Assembly: GCA_037447655.1 (NCBI GenBank)
Contig: JBBHKE010002020.1
Coordinates: 84,595 to 148,594, forward strand
DNA: 64,000 bases
DNA from: Zygnema cylindricum
Taxonomy: Eukaryota > Streptophyta > Zygnematophyceae > Zygnematales > Zygnemataceae
Reading direction: 5' to 3'
The notes under the pieces were generated by a model. That model did not search any database. It was not told the DNA's origin and saw only the letters and a list, made by a program, of their open reading frames with translations. Positions 23,406-33,274 of this stretch are shown in pieces (position 1 is the first letter of the stretch; each line of letters begins with the position of its first letter). Made by a program: the position numbers and the translations under genes.

Positions 23406-24346
23406 TCAGTCCTGCCAAAATTTGTGAATAAATGCGTGCGGTTAAAATAAGAAGAATCCGAATGCTCAAAAATTTATCTTATTCTTGTCGTTTCTCGTGA
23501 ATGTCGGTGTCAGGTACAGTACAGTAACGCAGAATCTTCTTCCGTACAGATTGTGCAAGTTCTAGTTTGGAATTTCATACGTCATCCTCGAAATTTGTCG
23601 TGCATTGACTGTTATGAATTTTGTCTTCTTGCTTTCCTGTCTAGTTTGGTGTATAGGTAAATTTGGCATCGCAATAGATCCATAACCAGATATTCTCGGT
23701 TATTGAACGGAAAATGACACCGCTATATCGCTACAGGACTAATTAGTTTGCTACATAGTTCAAAAGTAGGCGTTTTTATGGTAGGCCTTTGGTAGGCGCA
23801 CAAAACTTGGCACAAAACTCGCGCAGAGTAAGCTTACTGTATGTGTGTGCGTTGTGCACACAATTGTACGAACGTACGAATATGACTTATCATCATAGTA
23901 CAGCGCACGCCGCCGGACGATTTTTTTTAGCGAACTGACACGGCGTAGGATGACATTCCGCGGGAAAAAAAACCCGGAAAAAAATAAAAGAACGCGGACG
24001 TAAGTCCTATCGTAAGTTGTGTTATGGGCTTTTCATGTGATCTTCTTAGATCGCTACTTTGATCAGCGACCGTCCGATCGTCCAAATCTGACGGTTTAGA
24101 TAAAAAATACCTCAAAGCTCACGGAAAAATAAAAATTTGTCCAAATGTTTTACAAAATTTAGACATGACGTTTAATTCTCTATCGATCGATGTGCAACTC
24201 AACCCTGTTACTATTATTTTTCATTTTGCGGCCAATACAATATGAGTCTTAAGGTCATATTGTATGTTTTGCATACAATAGGCATATTGTATGGGCCTAC
24301 TTTCACCTACTTTTGAACTATGGTTTGCTATCTCCGATATATATGT
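23406..24346. other. Region upstream of the SGNH-like gene
   Basis: No coding motifs. It contains short inverted repeats around ATTGTATG near 24255-24295. Confidence 0.35.
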
Positions 24347-24354
24347 AAGTGAAC

Positions 24355-24799
24355 CAGGGTCGCAAAAGTTAAAATTTTAGGTGACCGAAACCAACCCTTT
24401 TTTTTTCAAAATCTGAGTACCCGACGTCCGACCGGGTTATGTCACGCTCCTAAATTGCTAACCGTTACCCGAAACGCGTTTACGAAAATAATAGTTAACC
24501 GAAACTCGATTTCTCGGGACTACCCGTACTCGCCAGTACCCAAAAAGTACAAAATGATGTCACGTACTTCCACGATACCAATAGTACAAAGTACAATAAC
24601 GTTAGATAGTATGGACAGTATAAACCTTCAATTTTTTTCGTTTTTTACTTTCCCGCCAACCGATTTTTTTTTTTTTCGTGAATCACCCGCCCGAATCCGC
24701 TCGACCCCCCAAATTTGGCACCCGAATCTGTTCTGGGTCCAGCGCGGGCAATCGGTTAACGGTCGGTTCCGGTTTCGGTTAACCGTTTGCGACCTTTGA
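24355..24799. mobile_element. hAT-like non-autonomous element, about 445 bp
   Basis: The ends are imperfect inverted repeats, CAGGGTCGCAAA on the left and TCAAAGGTCGCAAA read inward from the right. They are flanked by a perfect 8-bp direct repeat AAGTGAAC (24347-24354 and 24800-24807). An 8-bp duplication with CAGGG-type ends is the hAT pattern. No transposase is present. Confidence 0.6.
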
Positions 24800-24807
24800 A
24801 AGTGAAC

Positions 24808-25229
24808 TACAATACAATACTGTGCATCGCTAATCGTTACTAGTTTTAATAACACTAATTTGGTCGCGACTTATTTTGATCAAAAATCACAAAATAGAGT
24901 TAACAACATTATGTAGGGATGTGGACTACAATTTGCCACGTCTCTTTGCATTAAATTAGTATTGTTAATTTTAATTTCGAATTAACACTAATAAATTTTT
25001 AACGCTAATAACGATGAGCGGGTGTACTGTACACCGTGTATCGTTATCAGTGTTAATGTTTATTTTGTTATTTAGATCATCTTTTCTCCATGCACGCCTA
25101 TTCGATTTTTGATTGTAAATATCCAATAGAAAGGTGAGAATTTTGCCTTCCAATCGCAACCGTCGGCTTCACAATTCAACATGTGTTTCAGTAAAGAAGA
25201 TCTCTAGAGTGGCAAAAAAAAATACCACT
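24808..25229. other. AT-rich spacer
   Basis: No feature recognised. Confidence 0.3.
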
Positions 25230-26597
25230 AATGATACACTGTGTAGTAATTTGAAACCTCTTGGTGCGAGACTTCCTCCTAGAGCGAGTTCCAAATTTTT
25301 GAGGCCTTCTACTGAGAATCACTTCTCCTGGTGCAAGTTCTCCTCTTATTACGAGTCCTTATCTTAGCAAGAGTCTATGGGATCTAGAACTAAGCCAATT
25401 TTTGGGGCTCTCTAATGCAAGTCCGCCTCATGAGCCCAATTTTTAAGGCTCTTTGGCCCAAGTCCGCCTCCTAGAACGAGTCCTCCTCACGGTGCGAGAC
25501 CCCTTCTCTTCTCTCAAGTCTGTGGGCTCCGATACTAAGCCAAATGTTTGAGGCTTTTTGGTGCGAGTCCACCTCTTTGTGCAAGTCCTCCTCTTGGTGT
25601 GAATCCTCCTGTTTGTGCGGGTTCACTTTTTGTTGTGAGGCCATGTGCTCTACTACTTAACCAGACTTTTGAGGCCTCTAGATGCTAAACTCCATCCATG
25701 TGTGAGTCCACTTCCACGTGCAATTCCTTCTCTTTGTGCAACTCCATCTCTTAGTGCAAGTTCGTGGGTTGCGGTACTTAGCCAGATTTTTGAGGCCTCT
25801 TGGTCCGCGTTCGCCTCCTAATGGAAGTCCTCCTCCTTATGTGAGTTCGCCTCTTAGTACGAGTTCTTGGGCTCTTGTACTTTGCCAAACTTTTGGGATC
25901 TCTTGGTGGAATTCCGTTTCTTGGTGCGATTCCTCTTTCTGTTATGGGTCCTTTTCATGATACGAGCTTGCGGGCCTTGATACTTAGACATTTTTTTTAG
26001 GATCTTTGGTGTGAGTCCCTTTATGGTGAAACTTCTCCACCTAGTGTGAGTACACCTCTTGGTGCAAGAACTTTCTTTGGTGAGAGTTTGTGGGATCCAA
26101 CACATAACCAAAATTTTGAGGCCTTTTCGTGCAAGTTAGCCTCCTTGTGAATTCCTCCACATTTTGTGAGTCTATGTGCTACGATACTTTTCCAAATTAT
26201 TTATGGACTTGTGGTTCCGCCTCTTTATGCGATTCCTCATCGTAGAGCAAGTGCAAGGGATCTTGTGCACAACCAAATTTTTTAGGCCTTGTCATGCGAT
26301 TCCGCCTCACGGTGCGATTCCTCCTCTTGGTGCAAGTTTGTGGGCTTCAACATTGAGCCAAATTTTTGAGAAGTCTTGGTGCAAGTCACTATTCTGTGGA
26401 AGTTCTCCTCTTCGTGTTATTTCGCCTGTTAGTATGAGGTTGTGGGCTCTAGTACTTAGCAAATTTGTTGAGGCCCTCTGGTGCGTGTCCTTTATTGGTG
26501 CGAGTTCGTGGGTTCTTATACTTAGCAAAAAATTTGTGACCTCTTATTGCGTGTCCTCCTCTTGGTTTGAGTCCGCCTCTTAGTGCGTGTATGTGGG
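25230..26597. repeat. Composite minisatellite, left part
   Basis: Irregular units of about 65-140 bp, each with a version of CTTAGCCAAATTTTTGAGGC followed by variable numbers of an 18-20-bp subunit like CTCTTGGTGCGAGTCCGC. The array continues at 30853-30990 beyond an inserted copia element. Open frames within it are not considered genes. Confidence 0.8.
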
Positions 26598-27861
26598 TGT
26601 TGAAATGTATGTATTTTCTAGGTCTGAATAAAGGAAAATCAATAAGAGGAAGTCAACAATGGCAGCCTGCCTCTCGCTTGACTCTCCAAACCCCCACCTT
26701 TATCGTAGTCACTGAAGGTTAGAGAGAGGAAGCTTGAGCCATGGCTGCCGATGCTGCCAAGAGAGAGAGTCAGGCAACATTTGGTAAGGTTACCAAAAGG
26801 TTCTTTGACGCACCCAGGATTTGATCCTGGTTTTTGCCGTCCGTCAAGAATTCGACAGCCGGTAGCTTTATCCTGTAGTCTACGATCACTACTAGAGTAC
26901 ACAGGGTACGATAGTTATATAAATGTCAGCACGTAGTATCTTTCATTTAACTGGTTACGAGACAGCTTATACACGGAAATGCATTAGATCGCACGAATTC
27001 CGGACCGCACAGAATTAACGAAATGACATTTTATTTGACGTTTAGTGTTAAATGTCGGTCTTCATCAAACGGCCGTGGTGCGAGCTAGGATTTCGCAGTG
27101 GATGATTTGGCATTTTTGGGCACCACCACTCCCTATGACACGTGGCAAGATCCGGGAGGATCGCGAGATTTCCGCAACGGATGATAATAATTTCGGATGT
27201 GACAAATGTCACATTATGGCAATATTAACAGACTTCACTCTAAGTTGGTTCATTATGCTATTTCGATATGATTGAAATTTGATACTCTTTTTAAGAGACC
27301 AATATTTGTGCATTGTGTTGAAAATTACGTACATTGACCGTACAGAAAGTACGACGGTACCAGTACTTTTTTGTACGGTACAATCTTACGATTGGACCAT
27401 ACCTCAGTACTAGGAAGCTTGGAGAGGGGTTTAAGGACTTAGAATAATTTTGGTAGGTAGTCGCCTCTCTCCCAAAGAGCATCTGTATAAATATGCAAAC
27501 TTTGCCATTTAATAGCACCTCAGTCGGTTGACCAAATTCAGTGATTCTTTTTGCTGCGGACTCAAGGGAGTCCACGCTACATAGGGGTGTAATCGGTTAG
27601 AACTTTTGCCTGCCAGGGTGGTTGCATTTCTAAGGGAAACTCAAAGTGGTTGAATGTGTCCAAAACTCATATTCTAACTTTGCATTCTCTGGTGGAACTA
27701 TGCACACATAAATTCTTATTTCACAGGGGTCAAGCTACAATGGGTTTTTGATTGTCAAGGGATTAGTCATTTTGGTTTATATCAACTTGGAGTCAGTACA
27801 ATCTAGATTAACTTCATTTGGATCTGTGATTTATGTGGGCAATAGAGCACACAAAGTTTTA
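26598..27861 (+). repeat. 5' LTR of deleted copia element B
   Basis: It starts TGTTGAAATGTATG and ends AGTTTTA (from TTTCA) directly before a primer-binding site. At 1,264 bp it is about 105 bp longer than its partner at 29689-30847, mainly because of extra sequence around 27220-27330. Confidence 0.8.
27486..27493 (+). promoter_or_regulatory. TATA box in LTR
   Basis: TATAAATA inside the LTR, at the position conserved as TATAAATA in the partner LTR (30473-30480) and in the minus-strand LTR near 55893. Confidence 0.6.
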
Positions 27862-27877
27862 GGTTATGGGCCCACCA
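27862..27877 (+). promoter_or_regulatory. Primer-binding site, half-tRNA type (initiator tRNA-Met anticodon region)
   Basis: GGTTATGGGCCCACCA immediately follows the LTR. It is the exact complement of the anticodon stem-loop of plant initiator tRNA-Met as I know that sequence (UGGUGGGCCCAUAACC). Copia-type elements such as Drosophila copia and Volvox Osser are known to prime from the 5' half of this tRNA. Confidence 0.75.
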
Positions 27878-29688
27878 TCTAAGGTGCTTGTGTTCGATGG
27901 AACAGACTTCACTTATTAGGAGTTTACGATGAAGGGATTGCATTTCGAAAAGCACTTATGGGGAATTGTTTCGGGACAAGTGAGGTGTCAGCCACTAGGC
28001 TTTGGTGGAGCTCACTACGGAGATTCACTTGGGGCTTCCTAGGAAACCAACCGGATTTGAGATGCAACAGAAGGTGAAAGGAAAATTATTGCCATTGAAG
28101 GGGGAAAAGGTGAAAAAGGAAAAGGAACACCTATGATGAGGGGAGCTAGGCTCTCGGCTACGGTCCCACTTGTAGGGGTTATAACAAAACCAAAGAACTC
28201 AAAGTAGAATTTGGGAGTATTAGAACACTTTAGCAAAACATCTCATACTTAGAAATGTGTTTAAGTCCACAGCTATCACTCTTTTAAATCTAACGAAGTC
28301 TTCAGAAATTTGGGAAACACTTAGGCAGATTTATAAGAGTGAGACTATACAGAGGCACCAGTTAGTAAAACACGAAATCGGGGCCTATGCTTATTAAGGC
28401 GGTAGCATGATAGAGTTTTGCAATGATATTGTTGCGTTATATGTTGAGCTTGCTAGTGCGGGATATGTAGAATCTGAGGAGAGACAGATTAACACACTAA
28501 TCATAAAACTCCCAGATGAGTACAAAAACATCATTAACCGTATGCAGGATATGGATGGCTCCTCATGGACTTGGAGCATTACCATGGGGATAATTCTTGT
28601 GAGGGAAAGTACTTTGGAGCTTTGTAGGGGAAGTAACAAGGTGAATGCACTAACTGCTAATGGTGACTGGCGCAAGCGTGATGAGAGGAATAGCGGTGAC
28701 GAGCGGAAGCGTGATGAGAGGAAGAAAGACAAAGATAAACCTTATTGGAATTTCAGTGGAAAGAGAGGGAGAGGAAAAAAAAGGTGAGCTGGGTCACTAT
28801 ATGGAGGAGTGTCTTAGTTTAGAAGAAATTAGAAATTGGAATGTTGATGAGGAGAAACAAGGGGAATAGGAGAACGAGGATGAAGATTTTTTGGAGCTTC
28901 TCCGCATCAGTAATATGGGGAAGAAAGAAAAGCACACAGAAATTCTATGAAGCTTTTGGAGGTATAAGGGAATCAAAGAGAGAGGAGAAACTTGAGGGTG
29001 TTCAAATTATTGAGGTTAGTTTCATAGATATTTTGGAAATAGAAAACTGGTCGGAAAGGGAGACTTCAACAGATTCCTAGGAAAGGGGAGAAGTAAATTT
29101 AAAAGGGGCTCAAAAAGATAGGGGAGAAGAGGAATATTTGATTAAAAGTTTAGGGGAGGAGACATATATTTTGGGATTAAAAATAGAAAGTGATAGTGGA
29201 AAAAATTCCGTGGGAGAGAGTGAGGGAAGTACAGAAATTGGGGTAATTATCATGGATAAAAATATGAGTTCGGAAGATGTAGATTTTATGAGGAACTTAG
29301 TGGGGACTCTTGATTTAAGGATAAATTTGGGGGTTAATGGTTTTGACATCACTAATGGGAGTGATGCCATCTATGAAGGTGTGCCTGTAAAAGGGTTAGC
29401 ATTTGGGTGTGTGTTGCATATTAGAGATGGGGCTGACTGTTTGAATTGCAAGAGGAAAATTGGATTTTGTGTGGATGTAAAAGAGATGAGGTGGATAAAA
29501 TCTTTGTTCTGATTAATGAAAAGTGGGATGCTAAATAAAGTGTGTGATCAACAAGATGCAATTTTTATTTCATCTCATCTAATAGACCTATATGAATATA
29601 AGGTTGTTTACTTCAAGTTTTATGAGAAAAAAAGAAAAAAAAACAAATGTAGGAGTTAAGAGGGAAGTAAACTAGAAAATAATGTGAG
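27862..29688 (+). pseudogene. Copia element B internal region: gag joined to RNase H remnants
   Basis: The start codon of gag overlaps the primer site (MGPPSK). Gag continues with stops to 28787 (LIIKLPDEYKNIINRMQDMD near 28500, LELCRGSNKVNAL near 28615). The zinc knuckle is reduced to GHYMEECL. After about 29100 the frame holds only RT/RNase H scraps (YILGLKIESD near 29165, FGCVLHIRDGADC near 29400, VKEMRWIKSLF at 29480-29511). Protease, integrase and the RT catalytic region are absent, and the internal region is 1.8 kb instead of about 4.4 kb. It is a non-autonomous deletion derivative. Confidence 0.75.
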
Positions 29689-30847
29689 TGTTGAAATGTA
29701 TGTATTTTCTAGGTCTGAATAAAGGAAAATCAATAAGAGGAAGTAAGCAAAGGCAGCCTGCCTCCCGCTTAACTCTCCAAACCCCCACACTTATCGCAGT
29801 CACTGAAGGTTGGAGAGGAAGCTTGAGCAATGGCTACCCATGCTGCCCATAGAGAGAGACAAGCGGTATTCAGTAGGTTTACCAAAAGGTTCTTTGACGT
29901 ACCTAGGATTTGATCATGGTACCTGCCGTCCGTCAAGTATCCAGCAGCCGGTAGCTTTATCGTGTAGACTACGATTAGTACTAGAGTACATAGGGTACGA
30001 TAGTTATATAAATCTGAACACGTAGTATCTTTCATTTAGCTGGTTACGGGACGGCCTGTACACGGAAACCCATTAGATCGCACGAATTCCGGACCGCACG
30101 GAATTTATGAAAGGATATTTTATTTGACGGCCAGTGTTAAATGTCGGTCTTCATCGAAAAACCGTGGTGCGAGCCAAGATTTTGGAGTAGACAATTTGGC
30201 GTTTTCAGGCACCGCCACTCCGAACGACACGTGGTAGGATGCGAGAGGATCGCGGGATTTCCGCAACGCAAGATAATAATTTCGGATGTGATAAATGTCA
30301 TATTATGGCGATGTCGTACATTGACCATACAGAAAGTATGAAGGTACCTGTATTTTCTTGTACTGTTCAATCTTACGATTGGACCATACCTCAGTACTAG
30401 GAAGCTTAGAGTGGGGTTTCAGGAATTAGAATAATTTTGGTAGGTAGTCGCCTCTCTCCCAAAGAGCATTTGTATAAATAGGCAAACTTTCCCATTTTAT
30501 AGCAACTCACTCGGTTGATCAAATTCAGTGATTCTTTTTGCAGCGGAATCAGAGGAGTCTAAGCTAGAGAGGGTGTAGTTGGTCAACATTTTTGCCTGCC
30601 CGGGTGGCTTCATTTTTAAGGGAAAGTCAATGTGGGTGAATGTGTCCAAAACTCATATTCTCACTTTGCATATTGTGGTGGAACTGAGCAAACAGAAAGT
30701 CTTATTTCACAAGGGTGAAGCTATAACGGGTTTTCTATTTTCAAGGGGTTAGTCATTTTGGTTTACATCAACTTGGAGGCGGCACTATCTAGATTAGCTT
30801 CGTTTGGATCTGTGATTTTTGTGGGCAATGGAGCACACAGAGTTTCA
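29689..30847 (+). repeat. 3' LTR of copia element B
   Basis: TGTTGAAATG to AGAGTTTCA, 1,159 bp. Flanks GTGGG (26593-26597) and GTGTG (30848-30852) are an imperfect 5-bp target duplication inside the minisatellite. A TATA box is at 30473-30480. Confidence 0.85.
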
Positions 30848-30852
30848 GTGTG

Positions 30853-30990
30853 CTCCACTATCTAACCAAATTTTTGAGGCAAGTTGGTGCCTGTCCACCT
30901 TGTAGTGAGAGTCTTTCTCGTTGTGCGAGTCTAGGGGCTTTAGTACTAAACCAAATTTCAGAGGCATCTTAGTGCGAGCGACATAATATT
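30853..30990. repeat. Composite minisatellite, right part
   Basis: Continues the array interrupted at 26597, with AACCAAATTTTTGAGGC and GTTGTGCGAGTC subunits. Confidence 0.75.
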
Positions 30991-31479
30991 ATAAATTAGT
31001 GTTGTGCATCAAGAAATTTCCTAATGTGATAAATTCGATCAATATTTCGAATATCGAACAACAAATATCTATACATATCACTCAAGGACTTAGAAAGATT
31101 ATTGTTATATGTTTGGTGGGAGGTGGGCGTCTGTACGATTACAGTACAACTATTAAATAAAGAAAAATTTATACTTTACACTTTCCCAAGATAAATAATG
31201 GTACCTTTAAAAAAAGACCAGTCTAAGAAGAGAATAGATTATCGGACATGTAAATGTTATGTGTCCCTCAACAAGGCCTCAATATTGGACAAATATTAAA
31301 TGTCGATCCCAATAGAAAATTTTGACATATTGGTAAGAGTTGAGGCCATATATTTGTTAAACATTTGCCAAATATTTCATTTAATTTGGCCAAATCTAAA
31401 TCATCACGAGAGATATAATTTTTGAGCAATAGATCAACTATACATTTGGCTTTATAGACCTTTTGGATTTAAAAACGTA
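30991..31479. other. Spacer
   Basis: AT-rich. Apart from TAGTGTTGTGCATC at 30997, which resembles the end of the hAT-type element at 52323, no feature is recognised. Confidence 0.3.
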
Positions 31480-32110
31480 GGAGTTAGAGTCGAGAGGGTC
31501 GTGGATGAGGCCCTTTAAAGCCTAAAATAGAAAGCGCAACTTGCTATGTTGATGACGTGATTATTTCTTTACAAATTATTGGGGAGCATCTTTGACACAT
31601 TAAGATGGATTAATACGTTTTGCGGGTGGTCGGACTTAAGTGTCAACATGGTTTTTATCAATTTGGGGTGGAAAGAAATTGTACCCAATTGCATGAGGTC
31701 ACTCTCGAGACATTGAGCCCTCACATGGTAGAGATTCCAACCCTTGATGCACTACCCACCCCTTTCGATATACGTATGCTCCAAACATTCCTTTTCAAGA
31801 TTGTGAATTATCATAGAAGGTTCATTAAAAGTTATAGCAAAGTTACCCAGCTCTTCAACTAGCTCATTTATAATGACAATGAGAGATTTTGGGCAAGGGA
31901 ACGGCATAAGCCTTTAAATATTTCAAAGGGGTTGTGAAGACTCAATTGAGATTGTCGGACTAGTAGCAACATGTTCTTGTATATATCAACTGAGTTTGTA
32001 GTACTTAAAAAGCGGAAAGTGATGAAACAAAGGTAGTGGTAGAAGTGCACGTGTTGATGAGATAACAGAGGTGGTAACATCTCATCTAAGCAAAACCTAC
32101 GTGGGGGCTT
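31480..32110 (+). pseudogene. Ty3/gypsy reverse transcriptase-RNase H remnant
   Basis: The plus strand shows YVDDVIISL near 31540 (RT catalytic box), GLKCQHGFYQFGVE near 31635, and then the connection to RNase H, FLFKIVNYHRRFIKSYSKV near 31790, followed by a stop and FWARERHKPLN. This order (YxDD, then NYYRRFI) is diagnostic of gypsy RT. Several stops are present. Element A was inserted to its right. Confidence 0.65.
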
Positions 32111-32207
32111 AGAAGTTTATTTTAGGTTTTCTTCGTGGGATAAATCGGTTCCACTAGGAAAAACGAGAAACTAGAACGCAAAAGAAGTTGAACCTAACGT
32201 GCGCCCT

Positions 32208-32212
32208 AATTC
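32208..32212. repeat. Target-site duplication of element A, left
   Basis: AATTC, identical to 38663-38667. Confidence 0.85.
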
Positions 32213-33261
32213 TGAAACTCTGAGACCTCCATAAGTCCTCAGAGTGGACAGCTTCCAAGAAGCCTCTAGGATAATCCTGACCCCTTTGTGTTTAAGCAAA
32301 AATAACTGCCACCCTGGCAGACAAAAACTCTGACCAACTTCACCCCTATGAATACAAGACTCCCCTGAGTTGATAGCAAAAAGAATCTCTGAATTTGCTC
32401 CCCTGAGCAGTAAGTTATGGAGGGTCAAAGTTGACCTTTTGTACAGAAGCTCTCTGGGAGAGAGGGTCCTATCTTCTAATTTTTCTAAGTCCTATCTCTC
32501 TCACAGACTCTATCTACTGATGTACGGAACCAATCAGAATTGAGTTCCGTACGCAAAAGTACAGCTGCCGGTGTACTTTATGTACGGACATTGTACGACA
32601 TGGCCAAAATGTCGACACATGTCAAATCCGGATTCGGTGCCGTAATCTCCGGAGATTCCACAATCCAACGGAATTTCGCCACGCGTCATCCGATGTGGCG
32701 ATGGCCACAAACCGCCGAAATCTTCCTCCGCGATCTCGGCGCTAATCCCGGCCGTCCGATTAAATTCGGCTTTAATCGTAGCCGTAATAAATACATGCGC
32801 GGTATTTGTTTCATTTACGAAACAAATGCGCGGTACTGATTTATGTCCGTACCGTAAGTCGTACATTACATATTACTGGATCTATGTATCCCGTAATTAA
32901 TTCTAGTTAAATGGTTTATCGCTTGTATACATATATAAATAATTATCAAACTATATGCTAGGTAACACTACCGCTAGATGAAACGGCTAAGGCTACCGGC
33001 TACATTGTGTCTGCCGGCCGGCAGGTACAAGGATCAAATCCTGCCGCCGGCACATACATTTTAATTAAATATATAAACCCTAATATAAAATTCCCGTAAA
33101 CCTCAGGATAGCCAAGGTAGCCATGGCTCTAGCTTCCTCTCCAATTTCTCAGTGACTGCGACAAGTTTGAGAGTTGGAGAGAGAAGTTAGAGATAGACTG
33201 CCTCGACTTCTATATTTCTTTTCAGACCTAGATAATACTAATAAAACCATTAGTTTCTACA
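32213..33261 (-). repeat. 3' LTR of copia element A
   Basis: On the minus strand it runs TGTAGAAACTAATGG to CAGAGTTTCA, 1,049 bp. It is the same length as the other LTR, with roughly two dozen mismatches by eye and no indel. Confidence 0.95.
32985..33053 (+). other. tRNA T-arm-like hairpin in LTR (antisense)
   Basis: TGCCGGCCGGCAGG pairs with CCTGCCGCCGGCA (13 pairs, one bulge). The loop region contains GATCAAATC, which fits the pol III B-box GWTCRANNC. GGCTAAGG upstream resembles an A-box. Equivalent sequences sit in every related LTR of the window. Confidence 0.5.
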
Positions 33262-33274
33262 CTCCCCTTATTTT
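33262..33274 (-). promoter_or_regulatory. Polypurine tract of element A
   Basis: On the minus strand AAAATAAGGGGAG directly precedes the 3' LTR. The motif CTAGAAAATAAGGGGAGTGT is shared with related elements. Confidence 0.75.

Noticed and set aside
25718-26583. ORFs of 76-135 codons in the minisatellite
   Set aside because: They read through repeat units, occur on both strands and lack conserved domains.
30997-31010. TAGTGTTGTGCATC as the left end of another hAT element
   Set aside because: No matching inverted end or 8-bp duplication was found downstream; possibly a relic.
32540-32839. Duplicated 99-codon ORFs in the two LTRs of element A as genes
   Set aside because: Both copies lie inside LTRs, are open on both strands by chance, and show no coding signature.
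33001-33053. A genuine tRNA gene in the LTR
   Set aside because: T-arm-like and A-box-like parts exist, but no acceptor stem or anticodon arm of normal geometry could be drawn.
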